A stretch of DNA of 64,000 bases from Gilvimarinus chinensis DSM 19667. GTDB lineage: Bacteria; Pseudomonadota; Gammaproteobacteria; Pseudomonadales; Cellvibrionaceae. Where the stretch lies: NCBI RefSeq assembly GCF_000377745.1, contig NZ_KB898706.1:1015955-1079954 (forward strand), in the 5' to 3' direction. Numbering within the stretch: the first letter of the stretch is position 1; every line of letters starts with the position of its first letter. Position numbers and translations under genes: made by a program. The notes below the pieces were generated by a model that was given only the letters and a program-made list of their open reading frames with translations, was not told where the DNA came from and ran no database searches. Below are positions 34,610 to 43,660 of the stretch, one piece after another.

Positions 34610-35707
34610 TTACAATTCGATTCGCTTTTTCTTTTCTGACGACTTAATCGCCGCGCGCACAATGGCGATGTCTTTTAACCCTTCTTCGCCCGGTACTTTA
34701 ACGGGGGTGTTGTTGATAATGGCCAGGGCGTCGCTATCCATTTGTGCTGCCTGCTGATTGGCGATAAATTTATTCAGCTTTTTGCCGTCGCTGGTAACGC
34801 CTTGCACACCGTTATAGGATTGCATGGGGGCCAGCTCGTACCAGCCTTCGGCGCAATTAACGCGCAGCTTATTGCCGGGTTCAACCACTGACGTGCGACA
34901 CTTGGCAATAATCCCTTTTGGAAATTCCAGAGTCAGGCTGGTGGTATTGTCCACCTCCTTGAATTTGGGGTGGCTAAAATCGCGCGTGGCTGTGACGGCA
35001 ATAGGCTCAAGGCCCGCCGCGTAGCGAGCGCCGTTAATGGCGTACACGCCCATATCGTAGAGTGCACCGCCGCCCATATCCGCTTGCATACGCCAGTTGT
35101 CCGCCGGCAGGCCGTTACCCGCGTAGGCGGCTGTGGCATTGATGGTTTGCAAAGCACCGTAAGGGCGGCTGTGGGCGTACTGGATAACGGTCTGGGTGTT
35201 GGGCTCGTGCTGCATGCGGTAGCCCACCGACAGTTTTACCTTATTTTTACGGCAGGCATCGATAATGGTTTGGCACTCTTGCACGCTCATGGCCATGGGC
35301 TTTTCGCACCACACATGCTTGCCGGCATTGGCGGCGATAATCGAGTATTTCATGTGCAGGCCGGTGGGCACCACAATATAAATAACATCAATATCTGGGT
35401 TGTTGGCCAAGCGGTGCATGTTACCGTAGTTATACACGTTGGTGTCTTTAATACCGTATTTCTGCTGCCATACCGGAATTTTCTCGGGGCTGCCGGTCAC
35501 AATCCCGCGCAGCTCACAGTGTTCGGTTAACTGCAGAGCGGGAGCTAATAAGTCGCGGCTGTAGTAACCCAGCCCCACCAGGGCCACACCCAGTTTACGT
35601 TTAGGTGTGGCAGCCCAAACCTGCCTGCCGGCCCCGGTGCTTAGCAGTGCGACGCCAAGGCCGGCGCGTTTAATCAGTTGGCGGCGAGACGTGTTTAACT
35701 TGTCCAT
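34610..35707 (-). CDS. Tat-exported Gfo/Idh/MocA-family oxidoreductase
   Basis: A 365-residue periplasmic oxidoreductase like glucose-fructose oxidoreductase. The start is ATG 35707 after AGAGGGA; the N-terminus carries a twin-arginine signal (TSRRQLIKRAGLGVALLSTG, then VWA). The Rossmann segment is LGVALVGLGYYSRDLLAPAL. The catalytic-region Lys is in VWCEKPMAMSVQECQ, and GGGALYDMGVYAINGARYA holds the D-x-G-x-Y motif. Tat export of a folded, cofactor-loaded protein fits Gfo-type enzymes with tightly bound NADP. It may act on periplasmic sugars, perhaps alongside the exported glycan genes elsewhere in the window. Convergent with the MmcQ gene. Confidence 0.87.
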   Translation of the reverse strand: MDKLNTSRRQLIKRAGLGVALLSTGAGRQVWAATPKRKLGVALVGLGYYSRDLLAPALQLTEHCELRGIVTGSPEKIPVWQQKYGIKDTNVYNYGNMHRLANNPDIDVIYIVVPTGLHMKYSIIAANAGKHVWCEKPMAMSVQECQTIIDACRKNKVKLSVGYRMQHEPNTQTVIQYAHSRPYGALQTINATAAYAGNGLPADNWRMQADMGGGALYDMGVYAINGARYAAGLEPIAVTATRDFSHPKFKEVDNTTSLTLEFPKGIIAKCRTSVVEPGNKLRVNCAEGWYELAPMQSYNGVQGVTSDGKKLNKFIANQQAAQMDSDALAIINNTPVKVPGEEGLKDIAIVRAAIKSSEKKKRIEL

Positions 35708-35840
35708 GGCAAATCCCTCTTCTGGTCGTATTTTCTCCATTGCAGCAAGGAGGGCGTGGCAGCGCAATGGGCTTTACATTTTCTTGCTGAGCAGGGCACA
35801 TTCGCTGGGCGCTGTCAGCACCGAACCCTTGCGTCTAAAT

Positions 35841-35868
35841 TGACAAAACCCTGGTCACGCCTTACATT
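35841..35868 (+). promoter_or_regulatory. Possible promoter of the cobalamin locus
   Basis: TTGACA at 35841-35846, a 16-base spacer and TTACAT at 35863-35868 lie just before the riboswitch. The -35 is perfect; the -10 matches at only three of six positions. Confidence 0.45.
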
Positions 35869-35879
35869 GCGCGGCGCGA

Positions 35880-36090
35880 TGTGAGGTGCCTGCTGCGCTC
35901 AAAGTTCAAACTCTTGACGCTGAGCAGGTTAAACGGGAAGTCCGGTCAATCCGGCGCTGCCCCCGCAACGGTGATCAAGCTCTGGGTGCTTTACACAAAG
36001 TTATCCTGGTTTGTCAGCCCGATACCGGCCCACATCAAATCGTGATGGAGCGGAGGGCTGCCATCAGCAAGTCTCACACCTGCCTTTGGG
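35880..36090 (+). promoter_or_regulatory. Cobalamin (B12) riboswitch
   Basis: The conserved core GCTGCCCCCGCAACGGT at 35956-35972 is the hallmark of cobalamin riboswitches. It is preceded by GGTGCCTGCTGCGC and GGGAAGTCCGG..AATCCGG, and followed by a long variable arm and GCCCGATACCGGCC (about 36018-36031). The remainder up to 36135 probably holds the expression platform, including CACACC/GGTGTG pairing near 36075-36093 and a pyrimidine-rich stretch. It should shut off the btuB-like receptor, and perhaps the whole downstream cob/btu transcript, when adenosylcobalamin is abundant. The ends are approximate. Confidence 0.9.
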
Positions 36091-36147
36091 TGTGCCGCAT
36101 GCTATTCCTCCCCTCGATCCCAACTGTTGATTTTTAGGGATTGAACC

Positions 36148-37968
36148 GTGAAAAAAACATTGTTAGCTGCAGCCATCGTCGCTGCTGTGCCTGCTATGGC
36201 GCAAACCAACGAAGCACAACAACAATTACTGCCAAGCCTTGAGACAATTGTGGTGGTCAGTTCGCGCCAGCCAGAGGCTATGCGTCAGGTGGCCACGTCA
36301 GTGGCGGTGCTGGATGAAGCGCAGATCAAAGCGCGTGGCTTTACTGCCCTGGCCGATGTGCTGCGCACTATGCCTTCGGTCTCGGTCACCAATGCAGGTG
36401 GCATGGGTAAAGCCAGCTCCATTCGCGTGCGCGGTGAGTCCGGTTATCGCACCATGGTACGTGTGGATGGTGTGGATGTCACCGACCCCACGGGCACCCA
36501 GGCCAGTGCGCAAATTCAGCACATTATGAGCGCCGATGTGGGCAAGGTAGAGCTGCTGCGAGGCCCCCAGGGCTTAATGTACGGCGCCGATGCCGGCGGT
36601 GTGTTGAATATCGACACAGTTGCCCCGCAGGATGACACACAGGTTAAGTTGTCCGCCGAAGGTGGCAGCTTTGACAGCCAGCGCTATAACGCCAGTGTCG
36701 GTGGTGGCAGCGATCGGGTGGATTATTTTGTCGGTGCGTCTTACGCGGAAACCGAAGGCTTCAACACCAGCCTGAAAGATACCGTCTTGCAGGATGACGA
36801 TGGCTACGAAAATACCACACTGCACGGCCGTGTGGGTTGGAATGCTACTGAGGCGTTGCGTTTAGAAGCTGTGGTACGAAATACCGATGCTACCAACGAA
36901 TTTGATCAATGCGGTTGGCCTTATGTTGATGACTGCGTGGGCGATTTTGAACAAACCAATGCCCGCGTAAGTGCCGCCTATAACACGGGTCATTTCAGTA
37001 ACGAGTTGGCTTTTTCAACCACCGATGTTGAGCGCAAAAACTACGCCGAGGGCGCTGTCTCTTACGACACCGAAGGTGATATTCAAAAGCTGGAGTGGCT
37101 GGGCAGCGCTAAACTGAATGACATCCATACGATTGCCTATGGGTTAGAGCAGCGTGAAGACTCCGTGCGCGAGATGAACCGCGACCAATGGGGCGCTTAC
37201 GCTGAGTATCAGGGGCATTATGGTGAAGGGTTGTACGTTACCGCCGGGTTGCGCCACGACGACAGTGACGACTTTGGCGATTACGATACCTACCGCGTGA
37301 GCGGGGCTTATGTGTTGGACACGAGTGCCGGTTCGGTCAAATTTAAATCCAGTTACGGCACCGGCTTTCGTGCCCCGAGCCTGTTTGAAATTGACTACAA
37401 TCGCCAGCAAAACAATCCGGACTTGGCACCGCTCACGCCCGAAGAGAGCGAAGGCTGGGACGCCGGGGTAGAGTTTTACGCAAATTCTGGTCTGCACCTG
37501 GAGCTGGTGTATTTTGATCAGAGCATTGAGCGTGAAATTGAATGGGATGGAGGTTACGTACAAAGCGCCGGCGAAAGCACATCCGAAGGTGTGGAAGTGA
37601 TTGCCGATTTCCCTGTGGCCGATTGGTTAGTGGTTAACGCCAACTACACCTACACAGATGCCAAAACCGCTGAAGATACCGTGCGCGCACGTCAGCCCGA
37701 AAGTATGGCGAACCTCGGGTTCACCTTTATACCGGTTAGCGCATTGCAGGCATCTGTTAACCTGCGTACCGCCGAGGGTACTTACGATCGCTACGGCGAC
37801 CCGATCGGCAGCTATCAGGTGTTAGACGCTAGTATTCGCTATGCGTTAAGCCCAGCATTGACTTTTTATGTGCGCGGCGAAAACTTAACCGATGAAGATT
37901 ATATTGAGGTGCCCAACTACCGCACCGCAGGCGCTTCTGGCTATGCGGGTGTGGAAGTGACGTTTTAA
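36148..37968 (+). CDS. btuB: TonB-dependent cobalamin receptor, BtuB-like
   Basis: BtuB imports vitamin B12 and cobinamides across the outer membrane using TonB energy. The protein has 606 residues, close to E. coli BtuB (614), with signal peptide MKKTLLAAAIVAAVPAMA. The TonB box is LETIVVVSS, then the plug (ALADVLRTMPSVSVTNAGGM, RVDGVDVTDPTG, VELLRGPQGLMYGADAGGVL) and a 22-strand-type barrel ending YAGVEVTF. The cobalamin riboswitch directly upstream and the B12 genes downstream make the ligand assignment strong. An inverted repeat separates it from cobO, so read-through may be controlled. Confidence 0.95.
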   Translation: MKKTLLAAAIVAAVPAMAQTNEAQQQLLPSLETIVVVSSRQPEAMRQVATSVAVLDEAQIKARGFTALADVLRTMPSVSVTNAGGMGKASSIRVRGESGYRTMVRVDGVDVTDPTGTQASAQIQHIMSADVGKVELLRGPQGLMYGADAGGVLNIDTVAPQDDTQVKLSAEGGSFDSQRYNASVGGGSDRVDYFVGASYAETEGFNTSLKDTVLQDDDGYENTTLHGRVGWNATEALRLEAVVRNTDATNEFDQCGWPYVDDCVGDFEQTNARVSAAYNTGHFSNELAFSTTDVERKNYAEGAVSYDTEGDIQKLEWLGSAKLNDIHTIAYGLEQREDSVREMNRDQWGAYAEYQGHYGEGLYVTAGLRHDDSDDFGDYDTYRVSGAYVLDTSAGSVKFKSSYGTGFRAPSLFEIDYNRQQNNPDLAPLTPEESEGWDAGVEFYANSGLHLELVYFDQSIEREIEWDGGYVQSAGESTSEGVEVIADFPVADWLVVNANYTYTDAKTAEDTVRARQPESMANLGFTFIPVSALQASVNLRTAEGTYDRYGDPIGSYQVLDASIRYALSPALTFYVRGENLTDEDYIEVPNYRTAGASGYAGVEVTF

Positions 37969-37985
37969 TGGGAGGCCGATCGACC

Positions 37986-38090
37986 AGGGCTTGGGGTGGT
38001 CGCGCTTAAAACAGGCTGTAAACCCATCCCTGGGAGCTCGGCGCCCGAATCCCTCGGGCGACGGTTTTAAGCGTAACCACCCCAAGCCCT
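37986..38090. repeat. Long inverted repeat with nested hairpins between btuB and cobO
   Basis: The arms at 37986-38012 (AGGGCTTGGGGTGGTC...) and 38064-38090 are complementary at 25 of 27 positions. The 51-base interior holds two further hairpins with similar loops: CCCA-TCCC-TGGG (38023-38034) and CGCCCGA-ATCCC-TCGGGCG (38042-38060). The repeated (A)TCCC loop suggests a dispersed palindromic element of the host genome. As RNA it would form a branched structure between the two genes. Confidence 0.85.
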
Positions 38091-38123
38091 TAATGCCATT
38101 GACAATTTAAAAGGTAAGACACC

Positions 38124-38735
38124 ATGAACGACGAGCAGAGCAAAAACGAACGCCATAAAAAGGCGATGGAAAAACAAAAAGCCAAGGTGGATTCACGCAT
38201 TGAAGCGGCGAGCACCGAACGTGGTGTAGCCATTGTGTTAACCGGCAATGGCAAAGGCAAATCCAGCTCGGCGTTTGGTATGGTCATGCGCGCTTTGGGT
38301 TATGGTCATAAAGTTGGTGTGGTGCAGTTTATTAAGGGTGAACAATTATCCGGTGAAGAGCTGTATATAAAAAATCAGTGCCCCCAGGTGGATTTATACC
38401 AAATGGGCACGGGCTTTACCTGGAACACACAAGATCGCAGCGGCGATATCCGCGAGGCGGAAAAAACCTGGGCCGTGGCCAGCAAAATGCTAGCCGATGA
38501 CAGCTACGATCTGGTGGTGCTCGATGAGCTTACCTATATGATTGCCTATAAATACTTAGACGAGCAAATGGTGTTAGACGCCATTGCCAACCGCCCGGTT
38601 GAACAGAGTGTGGTGGTCACCGGTCGCGGCGGCGGCAGTGCGCTGCAAGAGTTGGTGGATACCGTCTCCGAAGTGAAAGATATCAAACACGCGTTTAAGT
38701 CGGGCATTAAAGCGCGCAAAGGTGTGGATTACTAA
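38124..38735 (+). CDS. cobO: Cob(I)yrinic acid a,c-diamide adenosyltransferase (CobA/CobO/BtuR)
   Basis: This enzyme transfers the adenosyl group of ATP to the cobalt of corrinoids, making the coenzyme form. At 203 residues it has the family length. The P-loop GNGKGKSSSAFGMVMRALG lies near residues 41-59, with VGVVQFIKG after it, and LVVLDELTYMIAYKYLD (Walker B) and VVVTGRGG further on. The N-terminal helix (ERHKKAMEKQKAKVDSRI) is typical of the BtuR type. It is the first gene after the 105-bp inverted repeat, and its stop directly abuts the GTG start of cobQ. Confidence 0.96.
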   Translation: MNDEQSKNERHKKAMEKQKAKVDSRIEAASTERGVAIVLTGNGKGKSSSAFGMVMRALGYGHKVGVVQFIKGEQLSGEELYIKNQCPQVDLYQMGTGFTWNTQDRSGDIREAEKTWAVASKMLADDSYDLVVLDELTYMIAYKYLDEQMVLDAIANRPVEQSVVVTGRGGGSALQELVDTVSEVKDIKHAFKSGIKARKGVDY

Positions 38736-40214
38736 GTGACCTGTTTAATGGTGCAGGGGACCACCTCCGATGCCGGTAAAAGTACTCTGGTAGCGGGGCT
38801 GGCGCGCCTGCTGCAAAGGCGCGGGATTAAGGTCGCTCCGTTCAAACCGCAAAACATGGCTTTAAACAGTGCGGTCACCGAAAACGGCGGAGAAATAGGC
38901 CGCGCTCAGGCATTGCAAGCGCAAGCTGCCAAGCTGGCCCCCCATACGGACATGAACCCGGTACTGCTTAAGCCCTCATCCGATACCGGCGCGCAAGTGA
39001 TTATTCACGGCCAGGCTATTGGCACTATGCAGGCGTTGGATTATCACCATTATAAAGCCACGGCAAAAGCGGCTGTGCTTGACGCTTTCGGTCGGCTGAG
39101 TAATCAATACCAGTGCGTTTTGGTGGAAGGCGCCGGTAGCCCAGCGGAAATTAATCTACGCGAAAACGATATCGCCAATATGGGTTTTGCCGAGGCCGTC
39201 GACTGCCCGGTGATATTAATTGCCGATATCGACAAGGGCGGCGTGTTCGCGCATTTGGTGGGCACACTGGCGTTGCTGTCGGAAAGTGAAAGAGCGCGTA
39301 TTGCAGGCTTTGTGATTAACCGTTTTCGCGGCGATATGGCGCTGCTGCAATCGGGTCTGGATTGGCTTGAGGAATACACTGGCAAACCGGTGTTGGGGGT
39401 TATCCCCTATTTGCACGATTTTTATCTGGACGCCGAAGACGCCATCAGCCGCGCGCAACAATTAAGCGATACGCAATTGACGGTGGTGGTGCCGGTATTA
39501 CCGCGCATCAGCAATCACACTGATTTTGACGCACTGCGTCTGCACCCGCAGGTGAACTTACATTATATTTCTGTGGCCGATGAAATTCCCCCCTGCGATT
39601 TAATCATCCTGCCGGGTAGCAAAAACGTGCGCGCCGACTGCGCCGCGCTTAAGCGCAATAACTGGCAAAAAAAACTCAATAAGCACTTGCGTTACGGCGG
39701 AAAACTAGTGGGCATTTGCGGCGGTTTGCAAATGCTGGGTAACAATATTTCGGACCCAGAGGGCATAGAAGATACGCCAGGGGAGATAACCGGCTTTGGC
39801 TTTTTGAACTTTACCACGCGCTTAACCGCGTCAAAAACGCTAACCAATGTGCAGGGAACATTGCAGCTAAACGGGCAGCAGGCCAATGTCAGCGGCTATG
39901 AAATTCACTGTGGTGTGAGCGAAGGGCCAGCGTTTGCTCATTCTTGCGAAAACGCGCCGCTGGTGTTTACGAAAGCGGGCCAAAAAGTTCCCGACGGAGC
40001 GCTGAGTTCCGACAACCAGTTGTTCGCCACCTATTGTCACGGTCTGTTCGATTCACCCGCTGCACTGCCGTTAATATTGCAGTGGGCAGGGCTTAGTGAT
40101 TCTCAACCATTTGATTTGCAACGCTACCGCGAAAGACAAATTAACCGACTGGCCGATACCCTGGAAGCGCACCTAAACCCCCAGTGGTTATCCAAGCTTG
40201 GGGTTCGGTCATGA
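38736..40214 (+). CDS. cobQ: Adenosylcobyric acid synthase (CobQ/CbiP)
   Basis: CobQ amidates four carboxylates of adenosylcobyrinic acid a,c-diamide using glutamine and ATP. The 492-residue protein starts at GTG 38736, immediately after the cobO stop. The N-terminal dethiobiotin-synthetase-like domain has [20 protein letters not shown] and [13 protein letters not shown]. The C-terminal glutamine amidotransferase domain has the nucleophile Cys in [10 protein letters not shown] (about 325-334) and a His in YCHGLFDS. CobQ without cobB/cbiA in this locus is a feature of partial pathways and implies that the cell receives a,c-diamides or keeps other steps elsewhere. The stop overlaps the btuC start (ATGA). 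Confidence 0.95.
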   Translation: MTCLMVQGTTSDAGKSTLVAGLARLLQRRGIKVAPFKPQNMALNSAVTENGGEIGRAQALQAQAAKLAPHTDMNPVLLKPSSDTGAQVIIHGQAIGTMQALDYHHYKATAKAAVLDAFGRLSNQYQCVLVEGAGSPAEINLRENDIANMGFAEAVDCPVILIADIDKGGVFAHLVGTLALLSESERARIAGFVINRFRGDMALLQSGLDWLEEYTGKPVLGVIPYLHDFYLDAEDAISRAQQLSDTQLTVVVPVLPRISNHTDFDALRLHPQVNLHYISVADEIPPCDLIILPGSKNVRADCAALKRNNWQKKLNKHLRYGGKLVGICGGLQMLGNNISDPEGIEDTPGEITGFGFLNFTTRLTASKTLTNVQGTLQLNGQQANVSGYEIHCGVSEGPAFAHSCENAPLVFTKAGQKVPDGALSSDNQLFATYCHGLFDSPAALPLILQWAGLSDSQPFDLQRYRERQINRLADTLEAHLNPQWLSKLGVRS

Positions 40215-41248
40215 CGCCTGCCAGCAGTCGCCGTCGGCGAATCAAACTTTGCGCGTTTTTTCTTTCGGCATTGCTGTGCGTTAGTTTTTTACTGTCCTTG
40301 GGTTTAGGCGCCGTTGCGATTGCCCCTATGGATGTGTTGCGCGCTTTACTGGGCGCTGAGCTTGCCGGATACAGTGGCGATATTATTACCAGCATTCGTT
40401 TACCGCGCGCATTGCTTGCCGCGGGCGTAGGCGGCGTACTGGCGGTTTGTGGTGCGTATTTGCAAGGGCTGTTTCGTAACCCGCTGGCCGACCCTTCTCT
40501 TATTGGTGTGACGGCGGGTGCCTCGGTGGGCGCTAGCCTTGCGATTGTTCTTGGCGGCGGTGCGCTGTGGGGCAGTACGTTCGGCGGATTGTCGCTGGTA
40601 TCGGTTGGTGCGTTTACCGGCGGGCTGGTATGTGTGTGGCTGGTGTACCGGGTGGCAACCGGAATTAACGGCACCTCGGTGGCGACTATGCTGCTGATGG
40701 GTATTGCCGTTACGGCGCTGGCGGCAAGCTTAACCGGCTTAATGGATTATTTTGCGGATAACGAACAACTGCGACGTATGAGCTTGTGGCGCATGGGCGG
40801 GCTTGATGGTGCTACCGGCACCCGCGCGGGCATTATGTTGGTTATTCTGGCGTTATTGCTGTGCAGTATGGGTAAGTGTGCGCGGCAATTAAACACCTTG
40901 CTGTTGGGCGAATCCCAGGCGCGGCATTTGGGCGTGGATGTAGAGCGCCTGAAAACCTTGTTAATTGTACTGGTGGCATTGGGTGTGGGTATATCGGTCG
41001 CTATGGCGGGCAGTATTGCCTTTGTTGGTTTGGTGGTACCCCACATGGTGCGTTTATGGGCTGGGCCGGATCATCGCGCGCTGGTGCCTTTATCGGCATT
41101 GGGTGGTGCCAGCTTGCTCTTGTTGGCCGATACCCTGGCGCGCACTGCGCTCGCACCCACCGAGTTGCCCGTGGGTTTAGTGACCGCACTTGTGGGCGCG
41201 CCCTTTTTTATTGTGCTGCTTAAGCGTCAGCGCGGGTGGGTGCAATGA
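40211..41248 (+). CDS. btuC: Cobalamin ABC transporter permease, BtuC-like
   Basis: A FecCD-family inner-membrane permease with about 10 helices and 345 residues. The ATG at 40211 overlaps the cobQ stop (ATGA), and the basic N-terminus [10 protein letters not shown] follows. [41 protein letters not shown] is the FecCD signature in two parts, and [23 protein letters not shown] is the ABC-ATPase coupling loop. Position next to an ATPase and within the B12 genes supports B12 rather than iron-siderophore transport. It works with the btuD ATPase and btuF binding protein encoded here. Confidence 0.93.
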   Translation: MTPASSRRRRIKLCAFFLSALLCVSFLLSLGLGAVAIAPMDVLRALLGAELAGYSGDIITSIRLPRALLAAGVGGVLAVCGAYLQGLFRNPLADPSLIGVTAGASVGASLAIVLGGGALWGSTFGGLSLVSVGAFTGGLVCVWLVYRVATGINGTSVATMLLMGIAVTALAASLTGLMDYFADNEQLRRMSLWRMGGLDGATGTRAGIMLVILALLLCSMGKCARQLNTLLLGESQARHLGVDVERLKTLLIVLVALGVGISVAMAGSIAFVGLVVPHMVRLWAGPDHRALVPLSALGGASLLLLADTLARTALAPTELPVGLVTALVGAPFFIVLLKRQRGWVQ

Positions 41249-42021
41249 GCCTGTTGTCTGTGCGTAATTTACAGGTCACCATCGCGGATAAAACGCTGCT
41301 GCACGATTTTAGTGTCGAGCTGAATGCAGGGCAGGTGACGGCGATTATCGGCCCCAATGGCGCAGGTAAAACAACGCTGCTGAAAGCCATTTGCCATGAT
41401 CTTCCCGCTGATGGAACTGTGGATTTTGCTGGACAGCCGCTGGCTGAATGGTCAAGTGCTGCGCGGGCGAAAAAAATGGCGGTGCTCAGTCAGCACAACA
41501 CTTTGTCATTTGCGTTTACCGGTGCCGAGGTGGTGTCGTTAGCGCGCGGGCCCCACAGCACAGGCGCGCGTATTGATTCGCAAATTTGCATTGAGGCCAT
41601 GGCCGCCATGGACGTGCTGCATTTATCCAACCGTTTGTATCCAACCTTGTCGGGTGGTGAGCAGCAGCGCTTGCAACTGGCGCGGGTGCTGGCGCAAATC
41701 TGGCGCGCGGAAGATGCGGGCGAGCGTTTGCTGCTATTGGATGAACCTGTCACTAGCCTGGATATCGGCCACCAGCATCAACTGATGCGCGCGGTGCGCG
41801 ATTTCGCGGCAAGCGGAGTCGCCGTGTTAATGACGGTGCACGATATAACTTTGGCCGCTGCCTACTGCGATGACTTACTGGTATTACATAATGGCGAATG
41901 TGTGGCCACGGGGAAACCGGAGCAAGTGATTACCGAATCACTCTTGGCCGATGTGTTTGCCACCGAGGTTACGGTTATCGCACATCCTAAAACGGGTAAA
42001 CCCATTGTGGTGGGGCAATAG
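41245..42021 (+). CDS. btuD: Cobalamin ABC transporter ATP-binding protein, BtuD-like
   Basis: The 258-residue ATPase starts at ATG 41245, overlapping the btuC stop. The Walker A is GPNGAGKTTLLKAI (about 36-49), the signature is LSGGEQQRLQLARVLAQ, the Walker B is LLLLDEPVTSLD and the switch His is in MTVHDITLAA. It resembles the HmuV/BtuD group of FecCDE transporters. It energises import of B12 from the periplasm by the BtuC channel. The gene ends in a set of short tandem repeats that carry the TAG stop. Confidence 0.93.
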   Translation: MSLLSVRNLQVTIADKTLLHDFSVELNAGQVTAIIGPNGAGKTTLLKAICHDLPADGTVDFAGQPLAEWSSAARAKKMAVLSQHNTLSFAFTGAEVVSLARGPHSTGARIDSQICIEAMAAMDVLHLSNRLYPTLSGGEQQRLQLARVLAQIWRAEDAGERLLLLDEPVTSLDIGHQHQLMRAVRDFAASGVAVLMTVHDITLAAAYCDDLLVLHNGECVATGKPEQVITESLLADVFATEVTVIAHPKTGKPIVVGQ

Positions 42022-42057
42022 GTACGCGAGGCAATAGGTACGCGAGGCAATAGGTAC
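42016..42057. repeat. 16-bp tandem repeat spanning the btuD stop
   Basis: CAATAGGTACGCGAGG occurs at 42016-42031 and 42032-42047, with a partial copy CAATAGGTAC at 42048-42057. Each copy includes an in-frame-like TAG; the first is the btuD stop codon. It looks like a recent slippage duplication in the 39-base gap before cobU. Confidence 0.9.
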
Positions 42058-42060
42058 ATT

Positions 42061-42588
42061 ATGCAGCTTATTCTAGGAGGCGCGCGCAGCGGCAAAAGCC
42101 GGTTTGCGCAACAGCAGGCCGAGTCCTGGCAGCGGCAAACCGGCGGTCAGTTACGGTATTTGGCAACCGCCGAGGCCGGTGATGCAGAAATGCACGCTCG
42201 TATACAGCGCCATCAACAAGACCGAGGTGCGCCCTGGCAGACCCTCGAAGAGCCACTTAACCTTGCGAGCGAGTTAAAGCAAAACCAGAGCCGCGATACC
42301 TGCGTGTTAGTGGATTGCCTGACGCTTTGGGTGAGTAACTGTATGCACCACGGCCAGTGGGAGTCGCAAAAAGCCAGCCTGTTGCAGGCAATTGATGAGG
42401 CTAACGAAAAAGGCGTAACGCCCAATTGGATATTTGTCAGTAATGAGGTGGGCTCGGGTATTGTTCCTTTGGGCCCTTTATCGCGAGAGTTTGTCGATGC
42501 CAGTGGTTGGCTGCATCAAGCGTTGGCAGAGCGCGCGAAAACGGTCACCTTAGTGGTAGCGGGTTTGCCGGTAACGCTAAAAGCATAG
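42061..42588 (+). CDS. cobU: Adenosylcobinamide kinase / adenosylcobinamide-phosphate guanylyltransferase (CobU/CobP)
   Basis: CobU phosphorylates adenosylcobinamide and attaches GMP to make AdoCbi-GDP in the nucleotide-loop pathway. The 175-residue protein has P-loop LILGGARSGKSRFAQQQAE at its N-terminus, RIQRHQQDRGAPWQTLEEP (with the guanylylated His region), VLVDCLTLWVSN and FVSNEVGSGIVPLGPLSREF, all family landmarks. No clear ribosome-binding site is seen; the start is ATG 42061, 39 bases after btuD, within a repeat-rich gap. Confidence 0.96.
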   Translation: MQLILGGARSGKSRFAQQQAESWQRQTGGQLRYLATAEAGDAEMHARIQRHQQDRGAPWQTLEEPLNLASELKQNQSRDTCVLVDCLTLWVSNCMHHGQWESQKASLLQAIDEANEKGVTPNWIFVSNEVGSGIVPLGPLSREFVDASGWLHQALAERAKTVTLVVAGLPVTLKA

Positions 42589-42616
42589 AAAAGTCGTAAA
42601 GGGTTGACTCAGAGTT

Positions 42617-43660
42617 ATGAATGAATTTCCAACGTGGCTTACTCAAGCCATTCCAGCCCCGGACGCTAAGGCAATGGACGTCGCGCGGGCGCGACAATCT
42701 CAGCTCACTAAACCACCGGGTTCGCTCGGGCAGCTGGAGTCCATCGCTGTGCGCTTTGCCGGTTTTCAAGGGCGAGAAAAGCCGGTTTTGAACAAAGTAT
42801 TGGTGCGTATTTTTGCTGCCGATCACGGCATAGTGGCGCAGGGCGTGTCGGCTTTTCCGCAGGCGGTAACGGCGCAAATGCTGCAAAATTTTGCCACAGG
42901 CGGTGCAGCTGTGTGCGTGTTATCGAAAAATATTCACGCCGACTTTCGCGCCGTCAATGTCGGTTGCGCCAATGACATCGACTCGCAGCTTCCTGTCGTT
43001 CACGCGCCTATCGCTTGCGGTACGGCTGACTTTTCCCGCGAGCCCGCCATGACAAAAGCGCAACTGATAAAAGCGCTGAATATGGGCGCTGAACAAACAG
43101 GCAACGCCGATGTATTTATCGGCGGTGAAATGGGCATAGGCAATACAACGTCAGCCGCCGCTATTTTTGCGGCGCTGTTTCGTTTGCCCGCCGAGGTCAT
43201 CACCGGCCGCGGCACCGGGGTGGATGATAAAACACTCGCCAACAAAACCGCATTGGTTGCGAAAGCCTTGGCGCGGCACCAATCACAGCTGAGCACCCCG
43301 CTTGGAATTTTGCAGTGTGTGGGCGGTTTTGAAATTGCCGCCTTGGTGGGGGCGTTTCTTGCCAGCGCCCAGGCGCAAACGCCGGTGTTGGTGGATGGCT
43401 TTATCGCCACTGCGGCAGCGGCAGTGGCCGAGGCCGTTAACCCCGGTGTGAACCCCTGGTTGGTTTACGCTCACCAGTCTGAAGAGCAAGGGCATAAACT
43501 TGTGCTTGAAAAACTACAGGCAACGCCTTTATTGCAGCTGAACATGCGTTTGGGAGAAGGCAGTGGCGCGGTTTTGGCCGCGAGCATTATTCGCGAGGCG
43601 CTGGCGCTGCACAACCAGATGGCCACCTTTAATGAGGCGGGAGTCTCCGGTGCAGATTGA
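42617..43660 (+). CDS. cobT: Nicotinate-nucleotide-dimethylbenzimidazole phosphoribosyltransferase (CobT)
   Basis: CobT activates the lower-ligand base, usually 5,6-dimethylbenzimidazole, to its alpha-riboside phosphate. The 347-residue protein has the standard N-terminus RARQSQLTKPPGSLGQLE (about 25-42), then FAADHGIVAQGVSAFPQ, GEMGIGNTTSAAAIFAAL and the catalytic Glu in MRLGEGSGAVLA near residue 317. No bluB-like DMB synthesis gene lies in this window, so the base may be imported or made elsewhere. The 3' end overlaps the likely cobC start. Confidence 0.96.
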   Translation: MNEFPTWLTQAIPAPDAKAMDVARARQSQLTKPPGSLGQLESIAVRFAGFQGREKPVLNKVLVRIFAADHGIVAQGVSAFPQAVTAQMLQNFATGGAAVCVLSKNIHADFRAVNVGCANDIDSQLPVVHAPIACGTADFSREPAMTKAQLIKALNMGAEQTGNADVFIGGEMGIGNTTSAAAIFAALFRLPAEVITGRGTGVDDKTLANKTALVAKALARHQSQLSTPLGILQCVGGFEIAALVGAFLASAQAQTPVLVDGFIATAAAAVAEAVNPGVNPWLVYAHQSEEQGHKLVLEKLQATPLLQLNMRLGEGSGAVLAASIIREALALHNQMATFNEAGVSGAD

